64,000 bases of DNA from Magicicada septendecula (lineage: Eukaryota; Arthropoda; Insecta; Hemiptera; Cicadidae), in contig CM068369.1 of assembly GCA_034769895.1 (NCBI GenBank), forward strand, positions 146,775,574 through 146,839,573, written 5' to 3'. Made by a program: the position numbers and the translations under genes. Below, one piece after another: positions 32,223 to 43,085 of the stretch; position 1 is the first letter of the stretch, and every line of letters begins with the position of its first letter. The notes under the pieces are model-generated. The model made no database searches and had not been told where the DNA came from. It saw only the letters and a program-made list of their open reading frames with translations.

Positions 32223-32877
32223 TATTTAACATGATTTTAATGTTGTTGTATTGTTATGTTGCAGGTTGCTTCTCCTACAAGTACGACACACAATTATATA
32301 TAAACTTTCGAAAAAATATCAATTTATAATGTATTCATTTAATTATGAATTTTATATTGTGAATGTTAAAATATATATTTAATTATTTAAACAAATTATG
32401 ACTTTATTTTATTTCACTCTACACCTCTGAACATGTGTACAATTAATTTATTTTTTTTTTTGTGAACTGTTACATCAGAAGATTTGTATGAATTTCAGCC
32501 GCCGTTTTCATGTGTGTGTATAATTTTAATTTATTTCGCTATACACTACTGAACGTATGTGTGTGTAAACTGCAACCTTAAAACAGAAGTATTGTACCAG
32601 ATTGCTAAGCCGTTAACGTATGGATTTGTCATCTGTAACAACATAACAGGTAAGTAGTTCATTGACACCAAATATATATATTTCTAACAAGGATCAATCA
32701 CACTGACTGCATTATAAACTATTAATTAATTATTTAATACATTGAAAAATGAAGACGACGTTTTGACAACGAGAGAGAGAGAGAGCTAAAATTATTTATT
32801 CATCACACCGACTACTCAATGTACGAGAGGGAGACAGGAGAAAGGGTATGGAACCTTGCATAGTTGAAACGTGTGAG

Positions 32878-32935
<58 letters not shown>

Positions 32936-34025
32936 GACGTTAATATTTGTTGAATAAATATACACTTTCTAATTTCATATACATGCATACGGTACTGACC
33001 ACAGAGAGAGGAGAACAGTTTGAGCATAACGTTTGACAACAAGAGAGAGATAGTTTTACTTACATTGAAATGTGCGAGAGAGAGAGAGAGAGAGTGAGAG
33101 AGAGAGGGAGAGAGAGAGGACGAATAATACAGAGGTTGGTACATCTGATCATATAGATTTAATATACATTATAACACACGACAAATTTGAACTCATGTAA
33201 AGGTTGGTACACCTAATCATATATTTTAATATACACTATAATGCATCGAGTTGGAACCACCCCCCACCCAGGAGAAAACGGTTTGACAACAAGAGAGAGA
33301 TAGTTTTACTTACATTCAATGTGAGGGGGAGAGAGAGAGAGAGAGTAACAAATATGATCATATAGTTTGACTTTCCCACTACAGAAGAGAAAAAATGTTG
33401 GCAGATCTGCTCTATACACATACACAATAATGTAAGATTGGTAACCCTAATCATATATTTTAATATATACACTATATAACACATATTTGAATTTCCCTCC
33501 TCCCACCGCAGAAAATGTTGACAACCCTGCTCATATAAAATATCTATACACTATAATAATACTACAGAGGTCGGTACACCTGATCATATAGATTTAATAT
33601 ACATTATAACACACGACAAATTTGAACTCATGCAAAGGTTGGTACACCTGATCATATACTTTAATATACACTATAATGCATCGAGTTGGAACCACCCCCA
33701 CCCACCACCACCCACTGATATGAAATAAAAAAACCACCCACCCAACGCCACCCCCTGATATGCAAATCAGCTTTCATAAAAAAATAAAAAATTATATTCA
33801 CGGATGCTGGTGGTCCATTGAACCTCATCCCACCAAATCAATTTAATTAAAAAAATAAAATTAAAAAAATTAAAAAATTTTTTCGCGGAAATTCGCGGTG
33901 CTGTGGTCCATTGGGATGCTGCGGGTCCAGCGGTGGCGGCGTCATCTCTTAGATCATGTTTTTTAGTGTTTTTTAAGAAAGGCGGCATTCCTTTGTGAGC
34001 CAGAACCCCCAATTTCCCTCTACTA

Positions 34026-36889
34026 CAGTGTTTCTGTATTGTGTGTAATGTGTTTATGATATGCGTTAAGTTGTATGCAACAAATAATATTCAGTTATTT
34101 TTTGAACGATCTCTCAATTTTCAGGTTGAAGGCTGCAAGGAATTTACATTATTGATCATTGGTTACGATAACGTTGTTCAAAAAGCTCTATAGTTTGAAT
34201 GGGCAGAATATGCGATAGAAAAGTCATCAGGTACCATACACAAGAATATTATAACAATGAAATTGTAAAAGAAATTCTAAATGATAAAACTGAAGATAAA
34301 GCCGCAATTGTGAGCAGAGTCGATTTTTCTCTCAAATGACAGAACTGTATTATTTGCTCTATTTTCTCCGTATGTCTTTTCTCCTCGTCTTATACGTCAG
34401 ATAATTCACTCACCTTACGGTTCGCTTGGCGTGATTAGAAACACCTGATCATTTCACTTTCGTGTCAGCACAGGCAATAACGTCCTTTCTTCTGGAAGTC
34501 CGCAGTACAGTAGTCCGCAGTACAGTAGTCCACAGTACAGTAGTCCGCAGTACAGTAGTCTGCCACCTTTCACCTTCAGTTATTGCATTGTTTTATAACA
34601 CGACGCATGATTCACTAAAACTCTTGCCCTCAATTTTATTTTAAAATTATGTTTCATTTACTTTTGAAATTGAATTTTTTACAGAACGTTTATTTAAAAG
34701 TGCGTACAGCTATAAAATGATTTCAATGTATTTAATATTTATTTATTCTATGAGATTTAGTGCCTTGTAGTTACACGGAACAAGCTGCGAGAAAAACACT
34801 AACCGGTCGGTTTTACCCTTCGTCATAGTACCTGACATCTCCAATTATGCCTGTAATGAATAACATTGTGTTTACTTGATGTCGTCAGTTTTTTTAATTG
34901 TGGCGTATGGGTTTAAAGAGTGGTAACCTTACTTTATGACTAAAGTAATGAGTTCCTTAGGTGTTAATCGAGCTCTATAATAAAATCTGATTGTTGAAGG
35001 CTTCTGCATTGTAGTTTGCAAACATCTTTTCACAATTATTATATTCTCTTAAATATAACCGTCATTTAAAACTGTTCAGTTAAATAGTTGTGGCTGAAGC
35101 GGTGCCGTAACTAGAAGATGCTCCTAAGGGGGGGGGGGTATGAGAATAGCTTGAAGGTTAGACCTCTTTAGGGACAGTGAGAAATGCATGATCCTTCCCG
35201 TATAATTTTATAAATAGATTTTCTACTTTCTTTGTATCTCCACATTGCTGAGTAAACCAACATGATGTATAAGGGCTGAAGAAAATATGGAATAGCACTG
35301 ATTTCAAAATATCCTATCTTTATTAATTGTTATTCAAATAAAAGTTAATGAATCTCACGTCATTAGAAATCATTTTAATTCTAAATTTGTATTTTTAATA
35401 ATTCTTGTGATATTCAGTCTTTCTGAATACATTTTGAAAACACCGGTTTTACTAGCCCTTCGTACTTTTAAGAATATTTTAATAAACTTGTATTTTATTT
35501 TAAAGTACGTTATTTTTATGTAAAATTCTGTAATAAAGTCTTCTCATTTTTATTAATTATACTGACTTGTCATTTTTAAGTTGAGAAACTGCTAGTTTAC
35601 TGTACAGACACGAGGGTTCAAACCTAGAGATATTAGACTAGAAGAGTCATAACATAGACGACCCTGCAAAGGGAAGTATAGACGAAAAGATAAAGGACGC
35701 GGCAGTCATTGCTTATGCCGTGTGCGTAATTTTTTTAAGGCTGTAAATACCTGAGTTATTTACCAAATGTTAAGTAATTGTCATTATTAAGAAAACTCAA
35801 CTTTATTTTAATAGTTTGCAAAAATTATAATTCCTTTCATTTTTACAATTATTCTGTGGACCAGAGGCACAAGACACCATGTCACATACACAGCACTTTA
35901 CAGGACAGCTAAAAAACATTTTGTTTGCTTCAAGAAGCAATGTGAGGTAGTGTTATTTTAAACATGCGTATTGGCTGCATAAAAATAACTAAGAGATAGT
36001 GCCATATACTACTAGAAAGAGGGCAGTCTGAACATTAACACTATATAAAAAGCTCTATTTTATAAAAAGTGGAGATGGTGTCTTATGCCTCTGGGGAACA
36101 TAAACCTTATTTTAATACACACAACTGGCTTGGAAATAGATGTACGTTAAGTGATCACGGAATTTTGCTGGTATATTTAATAGCTTTGTGGAGAGTTTGT
36201 ATAATTATAATAAGTGCAATGAATTTAGTTAACACAAAACAGCAATACTTTTTTGAATGTCGCCTTATTGTTGTGAGACCTGATTTACTGTTAATGTTTC
36301 TTTAGTAGGTTATATTGACATAGAATAATATAGAATACACAACTCATTATACTGCGAAAAATGTGTTCATAATTTTTGTGTGTGCCTTATTTCGTTACAA
36401 CAACATATTTTTCTAACTAATGTACATTGTTTCGGTCCAGACAAAGAGATACGTTATCAGATGATAATAATGCCAATTATCCGGCACATCAGATAAAACC
36501 AAGAATTGCTGTAATTGTGTCAACACATTTATCTATATTCGCGTCAAAAACTGGGTCGCTTCATTTATCAGGCGAACAAAGGAAAATAATCAGCGCTTCT
36601 CGCCCCAGAGGAGTTTGGCACTGGCATTAAGAAGTCTAATTTAATACCTTACGTCGAGTATAATTAATAGAAACACAAGGACACGACCTAAATTTTTTCT
36701 CACAATTTTTGTGACTTATTTTCATATCTGTGTTGGATAGTACGTCATCATTACAAGAGACGTTCCGCGTTATTTTGTCGTGTAAAATGTATGCTTAGTT
36801 TATGTTCATTAAGAACTTTACGTGAACAGCAGTATAATATGCTATGTCTGCATTATTTAAAAATAATGGGAAAAGGCAGTTCTGTTAAA
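34026..36889. other. Unrecognised spacer
   Basis: AT-rich DNA without assignable genes. It contains the minisatellite at 34497-34564 and a G-run at about 35129-35140. Open frames here are short and show no known motif. Confidence 0.5.
34497..34564 (+). repeat. 15-bp minisatellite, four units plus a partial
   Basis: The unit AGTCCGCAGTACAGT occurs at 34497, 34512, 34527 (one G-to-A change) and 34542, followed by a partial AGTCTGC. The 60-codon open frame across it is a by-product of the repeat. Confidence 0.9.
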
Positions 36890-37125
36890 GTTGTTACTCC
36901 TTGCCGAGCTTTTACGCCGGTTGTCTAGTGGGAACTGGTGAACACCTTACCAGTTAACCTTTCAATCGTATAAAACTGAAGATGGACTCCAATGGTGAGG
37001 CCGAAATGTCTGTTGCAATTAACAGCATTAGACCACGGCGTAATTAGTAAGCAATTAGTAACAACTTTAACGGGGTTGACGCCGGTCGAGAGAGCCTAGG
37101 ACATCAATTACGAGAAAGGCAGTGC
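36890..37125 (+). repeat. Dispersed repeat with hammerhead-like core (copy 1)
   Basis: It shares its tail (GTTGACGCCGG...ATCAATTAC) with 40428-40625, and both carry an ACCACGGC(G/C)TAAT-like string. At 36976 the plus strand has CTGAAGA, then a stem GGACTC/GAGGCC with one mismatch, then GAAA at 37003. Because position 7 of the hammerhead core is free, CUGAAGA still fits CUGANGA. Probably a PLE-related or other non-autonomous end fragment. Confidence 0.5.
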
Positions 37126-37169
37126 TTAATATTTTGTTAGCTAAAACAAACGTTTCTCGAGTAAAAATC

Positions 37170-37473
37170 TACGTCATCTCCCTTCAGTTCAGTTCGTAGC
37201 CCTTCAGTCTTTCGACTGGTTTGGACCCTCCCCGCATATACCCGTGGTGCGTGTGGTACTGAGTCTCTCACAGATATAGGGGACCTACAGTTTAACGCCG
37301 GATCCGATCGGCAATTTTGGGGGGGTTCTACTAAGCAGGATACCTCTCGCTGGTTTGCCATTGCCTTGCGAGGGGGAACCGTCGTATCTAAATCAGATGG
37401 CCCCTGGCGGGAATTTAACCCGCGCCGACAGCGTAGCAGCGCCACACGCTAGCCACTACGCCACGACCGCTCC
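37170..37473 (-). mobile_element. tRNA-derived SINE
   Basis: The minus strand starts with a tRNA-like head holding a polymerase III box A, TGGCGTAGTGG (37453-37463), and box B, GGTTAAATTCC (37410-37420), at tRNA-like spacing. The box B flanks can pair (GGCGGGAATT/AACCCGCGCC region), as in a T-arm. A non-tRNA body follows with a GCAAGGCAATGGCAAACC string and a G/C-rich middle. No clear poly-A tail or target duplication is seen, so the left border is approximate. The 102-codon minus-strand open frame is not a gene. Confidence 0.75.
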
Positions 37474-38493
37474 TCGTCTCCCTTAGTGTAGTGTAAATCA
37501 CGACACTTTGGTAAGTTTGTTATACAAGTTTTCTTTCGTTTGTTAATTCTTAATAAAACTGGTGGGAAGTAGAGACGTATTTAATTTGTAAGAAACCCAA
37601 TAAAACCAATAACTGTTGAGAGACTCTACTGTGACACTGGCCTCATTTGGTGAATTTCAGTGAACAGACAATCTATTCATTTTTTGAAATGTGTTACAAT
37701 CTACAAAAAAGGTATAATATACTCAATTTAAGAAGACTACAAGTTGAAGATGATAGACGAGAAAGAATCTAGCGTTCTTCGATCGAGAACGAAATTTTCG
37801 TATAACACCGTTGTAAGCCTCTGATTCGTAGCCAGTTGTGAATATTTTGTTTGAAACATGACTGCAATTGGGCATACCACTCAGGCGACATGATGTCGGT
37901 ATTGTTTCAAGTTCAGTGTTACCTTCTAGCAACAACGATTGTGTTAGCTGGCATCCGAACTGTTGAACATGTGTATAGTCGTCAAAGGTAATGACAGGCA
38001 GCAAACTACGTTCTTGGAGACAAATAAATGTTTCACGACATGTTCCCTTTAGTACAGAATTGTACATTCTGTAAAGTACACATACCAAAATCTGCAGGCG
38101 GAGAAGAAGCTTGAATCTAGATTTTCGCATTGGGACTTCAAAGAAACAACTAATTCTCCCGTCGCCTTTGATGGCATCGGCGATATCCATATACGTAAAG
38201 TAAACGATGTTAATTGGATCTTGTTGAGAGATAAGAAAAAACTTTTAAAGACTATCTAAAGATGTTTAAAAAACACAAATGAATCTCAGACAATATATTT
38301 TCTAAACCGATGTATCTTCGTATACCAGTATATGGTTTGGTTTGATTTTTCAATATGTAAAAGTATGTTAAATGGTAGCCTATTATATTTTTAACATAAT
38401 AACGTCTTAACATTTTTATTTTATATTTATTTATTTTTTTTAACTAATAAAGTTGTGTTAGTGGTTATAATCACAAACAGAATTAAGGCTCTT
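37474..38493. other. Unrecognised spacer
   Basis: One 155-codon open frame (37723-38190, minus) lies here. I see no domain, repeats or codon pattern that supports coding, and an open frame of this size is expected by chance in a window this large. Confidence 0.4.
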
Positions 38494-38642
38494 GCACACC
38501 ACTATAGGAAAAATTACTCCGATTAGCACTTTCAAGCATCACAGCTCATCATCAGATCGCAAATTTTTCTGATTTTCCGATCTGATGATGAGTTGTGAAG
38601 CTTGAAAGCGCTAACCGGAATAATTTTTCTATAGTAGTGTGC
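38494..38642. repeat. Compact inverted repeat with opposed hammerhead-like motifs
   Basis: Arms 38494-38560 and 38575-38642 are inverted copies joined by a ~14-bp T-rich spacer. On the plus strand the core is CTGATGA (38582), stem II, GAAA (38604), GCGC, UA; on the minus strand the mirror copy has the same parts. This looks like a pair of PLE-type terminal motifs without any coding region between them. Confidence 0.7.
38574..38620 (+). ncRNA. Hammerhead-ribozyme-like motif with good stem I
   Basis: Stem I can form from TTCCGAT upstream of the core and ACCGGAA after the candidate cleavage dinucleotide UA (six of seven pairs). The core is CTGATGA...GAAA, and stem III is a minimal GCGC. Of the motifs in the window this one has the best overall fold. 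Confidence 0.55.
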
Positions 38643-40427
38643 AACAGTGTTAATTTTTATTTTTGTAACCGCGCTTAATGTGACGTTATGAAGTTTGCAA
38701 AAAAACACAAATCATCGTGATTGTGTTTATGTATAAAATATTTTACATTTTTTAAGGCACAAAATTATTTAGTTCCTAGTAATTTTTAAGCTAAACTGAT
38801 TTGCAGTTATGAAGGCTATTGGTTGCATCTACGGGTAAATAAATTTAACATTTAGAACGGTGGCGGTGTACATAATGCAAAACACAATTTGACCTAGACA
38901 GCCGCAGCTTTATGCCAACCTATAAAGCGTAACATTCAAACGTTCTGTCGTTAACCATGTGTGTCAGTTAGAAACAACCAAACTGCTGTAAAACCCTGCC
39001 GTATTCAATAAAACGGATATCGTTTTAGAAATGGTGTGTACGTGCCGTGATAGACCAAGTCTGTGTAATACATACGGTCGGCTGCCCCACTTTTTGTCTG
39101 TAGTTTTCTGTAACTCTGTAAGCGAAATATTTGTAATCTCCATAAAGCGGCAACAGCAGACTAACAATATCGGTCAGAAATGACATATTTTTAAGATTTC
39201 TCAAATGACCGAGAAACGAGGTCAGTTTTCAATCGATTCTGTCTGTAAAATCGCGTCGATTTGGCCGCTATTTTATTTCTTTACAATTTACTTTGTTAAC
39301 AATAAAAATTATAAGCCAGTAAAATCGTGCCGTCCAAATGAAACGTCTACCGTCTGTTCCACTCATAGATAAAGAGACGTCTAGGCGTCTGGTTTAAGGC
39401 ACGTAGGACATCTGTTAATCTGTAATGCTATACAGTAGATTAGCATTGAGTAGTGGAATTTTTTCTTGGTAGAAATAATTGTGCAAAAATAGTTCAAATT
39501 TTATAATTTACAAAACTATTCCTCCTGTGAAAGTTCGATGGGTTCTTATTATATTACCGAAGTTTTAATAGTTTTTAATTCTTTTATGTGTGGTATAACT
39601 TTAACAAATTACAATTTATTTTTCTTTACCATTTTTCTACTAATTTGAAATTCCATCTACAATTATATCACTGACCGACTAGCTATTGTACCACATAGCT
39701 TACGCTATATTTTGTGGAAAGGTAAATCAGCCGACTTTGTGACCAAAATTGGCAGTTTATATTAAAATTTTAATTTCATACAGCATTTTTGATCAATGTG
39801 TTCTCATATATTTTAATTAATAGCGTCTCTTCATCCACTCGGTGTTCAGTTTTGTTCTCTATCACATTCCGCATAATTAACTTTTTTATTATTTCACTTA
39901 GTGTGTGGTTTAGTTCAGGAGGTACAACGGAAATTTGTTACATAATCTTATCTATTGGTAATACGATTGTAATATTAAGAGGAACCTAGTATTTATATAC
40001 AATATCTCAAAAATATTCTAAATAACGTACCTGATAAGAATAGCAGTTGCTTGCGTATAAGTGACTTGTGTGTCACACATTTCACAAACAACAGTTTTTA
40101 CCTCTTCCTTCGTCAAACAGCTCTGTATTAATACTTACTAGGCACAGAGATACTCAAGTAGTTCTATTGAATAACTTCATAACTTTCAATAATCCCGCGC
40201 GCGCGCGCGCACACACACACACACACGCACACGCGTGTGTATGAGAGATAGAGAGATAGTTAAAAGCCTCAACATAGGTAATTACAGCATATAACAAGTA
40301 AACGACCGTAGACCTACATCCTGTACGGGATGTTGAGCAAATAGCTCAATAGAAATTAGTATAGAAGTTTACATCTGGAGAATGGAACTTACTGTGGACT
40401 GTGTTGAATTTCGTTTGAGAGCTCTCC
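38643..40427. other. Unrecognised spacer
   Basis: AT-rich, with no assignable gene. It contains a mixed CG/CA repeat at 40195-40236. No open frame has a recognisable motif. Confidence 0.45.
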
Positions 40428-40625
40428 ATGCTATTAGGCCGTGGTCCATTAATCCCGTAAAAAACTAACGTTTCAACCCCATCGTTGGAGATCTTCTTCA
40501 GTGCAACAACTTGAGTAAACTGGTACGTTCTTCACCAGTCTTCCACAGTATTGTGGCAAAAGAATTTCAACAGAGTTGACGCCGGCCGTCAACTAGCTAA
40601 GATATCAATTACTGTGACTGATTTT
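40428..40625 (+). repeat. Dispersed repeat with hammerhead-like core (copy 2)
   Basis: The tail GTTGACGCCGGCCG...ATCAATTAC matches the repeat at 36890-37125. Here the hammerhead-like core is on the minus strand: CTGAAGA (40495-40501), stem ATCTC/GGGGT, GAAA (40471-40474). So the same tail is associated with opposite core orientations in the two copies, as expected if the family has inverted ends. Confidence 0.5.
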
Positions 40626-40975
40626 TAAAAATATATAGACTCAGGTGGAGTTGGCACATAGGAAGAATGGGAGAAGCACACCAAGCATAGCAAATATTTT
40701 ACTAGAGCTCCATCAGTAATAGACTCAGAGGAAGAACAACAATTAAATTCAAAGATCAGTTAAAGGGGATCTTAAAAGATTTACTATCAGGAAGCAGGAG
40801 GCAGAACGAAGAATGTGGACGGATATAAGCTACTCTTAGAACGAGCCAGCACCCATAGAGTGCTGTATATGAAGTTACAGATCTCGATGATGTTATAGTG
40901 GTGTGATATTCGTATATGGATTTAGTGTCCTAGTGTGGTGCACCCTTGACGCTAATGTCTTCGTGGATTAAATAT

Positions 40976-41305
40976 TGTTACGACGACAGCACGGATCTTG
41001 ATCGCATAACAGAGGAACAAGTATCACCAATGTACTGTTATCTGCTACTTGCTACGCACTGGATCGAGGCTCTTCGGTGTCCTACAAGTGAATTTGTATG
41101 AAGCAAGTAGCAATTCTGCAGCAGCTAACGGGAAACCTGGAGTTACGAAGCCTGCTAACAACATGTATACGACTAAGTGGAATAAATGATTGAACACCAG
41201 GAACGTGGTTACTCATAACTTTAATAACAGTATTAATAAACAGAGACACTTATACTAAAATTTTCTAAGTTCACAATCGTCTGATACACACACATTACCG
41301 TAACA
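40976..41305. mobile_element. Solo LTR with 5-bp target duplication
   Basis: 330 bp beginning TGTTACG and ending CGTAACA (7-bp inverted ends, TG...CA), flanked on both sides by AATAT (40971-40975 and 41306-41310). This is the standard footprint of an LTR element reduced by LTR-LTR recombination. The internal part is short and non-coding. Its first ten bases (TGTTACGACG) agree with the LTRs at 56280 and 60994. Confidence 0.75.
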
Positions 41306-41310
41306 AATAT

Positions 41311-42120
41311 TAAGTGTCACTAATTACAAATGTCCGCACACGATAAGTTAATGATTTACACTTTTTGCTAAATATCGCTAATAAGACGTACGGTACGGCG
41401 AAACTCAAACCGATTGGTTATTTTCAAAAGCAGCAGTTTATATTCAGCCAAGGTTCACCGGTGGCGTAAGAGGTTTTGAGATGATACCACGGTTTCTTGG
41501 TGCACGGAAAATTATCGCGCATCGAGTCGAAGTGGCAACTGAGAAATCGGTGGTAGGTTCAAAACTGCTACTTTCGCCGACCTTGCAAACCTTTTCTGAC
41601 TATGACGTCCGAGGCTGCTAAACAAGTTGCTTATCTCATCGGCGTAGCATATATTAAATAAAATGCATACGACTAGGGTTGCCATGTGTCACTGATTTCA
41701 CAGACAATCCTCAACTTCTGCGTAAAAAGTACGTCCGGAGCGAGAAGAAGAATAGTCCGCAATTTTTTCAATCGTTTACATGTTTTGAAACGTCAACTTT
41801 GTGTATTTAAAATTTCTTCCAATTATCTTTAAGCGCACCATCTTTGGAGTCAGTTGTCCTTAACGTTGTCTCGTTATGCGACAGTTAATACTTTCGTAAT
41901 TCATATTTGTTTTTTTTTTTTTTTTTTTAATTCCGTGTTGGTTTTCCAACTAGGGTTACTTGTCACATTTCGAATTCATTTGTATGCTTAATGTTTTAAC
42001 ACATCTCAGATTTAATTAAGTATTGTAAATAAGTCTTGTAGTTAAAAAAAAGTACCTTGTTATTGGAACTTTGCTCAGTCATGGCGCCTGATAAGTAGAA
42101 AGACAATAGTTAACGCGTTA
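41311..42120. other. Unrecognised spacer
   Basis: No assignable feature except a T-run at about 41911-41928. Confidence 0.45.
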
Positions 42121-42129
42121 CTTCTCCCT

Positions 42130-43085
42130 ACAACTCTTCGCTAATCTAATCCGTCACGTCTGTCCAAAATTCCTGCAACACCTCCTGCTCGGTCCTACTA
42201 CTCCAAGAAGAGCACAGTGACGTGTGACAATGGCGCTCAATCTGTCGATTTTGTCCTGCCTAGATAGCTTCAATACCACGATGCCCAATACGTGGTTTGA
42301 CCTGATCCACCCAGCGAATCTCATTTGTGCGTTTGTCATCATCTTCCCTTGCATAATTAATTTCTCTAATAATGCAGTTACTTCTGAAAATGTGTTCAAA
42401 ACATCTCAGGTACGACTTTTCTGCTTTCTTTGATAAACATGTAGGGACCTTCAGCTGATTTAAAATAGATGTTAATCAAAGAAATTCCTGGCACTCGTGG
42501 GTGCACTCGCATTTGAACGGCATCAATTCGCGGTGTGATGTTCATTGTGCAAGATTCAGAGGCGTAAGTGGCTACTGGAAGAATAAGTGTCCTTATTGAC
42601 TTTAATTTGGTGCTCTGAGATATTACTGTGTCCTTCCAGATTCTAGTCATCTTATTGGTTAAACTGCGAGTCCCACTTATTCTACTTATTCTTTGCCGGA
42701 TCTTTCTTTAGTTGTAAATAGTAAAATGAGGTACAGAAATTCATAGAGCAGGAAACTTGCTACTTCTCTTGCATATGGACTTGTGGATGCACGATCAATT
42801 ACCATTACTTCAGTTTTGGCTTTGGTAAGCATTAGTCCAGACTTCTTACTTTCCGTTTTTAGTTTTTCAGTGATGTTCTGGAGCTCGGTATCGATGGTTG
42901 CCTGGCAAACCATAATATGTCATCAACGTACTTCAGGCTGCTGATTTTGAGGCCACCTAGATCTCTAACAGTTGACGCATATTGAATTCTATTTACGACT
43001 TGAAAAGCAAAAGAGAAGAAATACACATCTACTTCACATCGGCAACTACAACGAAAGATCCAGGAAGCTGCTCCACCTTTCCTGT
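42130..43085 (-). pseudogene. LINE reverse transcriptase relic
   Basis: Read on the minus strand in several frames, the pieces fall in the order of a LINE RT C-terminus: GLKISSLKYVDDILWFA with the catalytic YVDD (about 42905-42975), KKSGLMLTKAKTEVMVI (about 42795-42860), RIWKDTVISQSTKLKSIRTL...VATYASESCT (about 42540-42650), and a LEKLIMQGKMM tail (about 42330-42365). At least three frameshifts separate these. The clade is not resolved (CR1/Jockey/RTE-like pattern). 5'-truncated and inactive. Confidence 0.75.

Larger units (their letters stand above)
30437..34025 (-). repeat. Right terminal inverted repeat of the polymerase element
   Basis: About 3.59 kb, inverted relative to 21478-24142. 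Its inner end (30437-30480) repeats the polymerase's last codons (the GACTCTGCTCC...GCTAAAATTCC stretch) and 3' sequence but lacks the rest of the gene. It is longer than the left arm because it contains the 169-residue gene and four tandem ~130-bp units. The outer 2.3 kb is nearly collinear with the left arm. Confidence 0.85.

Noticed and set aside
35600..35660. Box-B-like GGGTTCAAACC suggesting a tRNA or SINE
   Set aside because: No box A at tRNA spacing and no cloverleaf could be drawn.
37723..38190. 155-codon minus-strand open frame
   Set aside because: No domain or pattern seen, and one frame of this length is expected by chance in 64 kb of AT-rich DNA.
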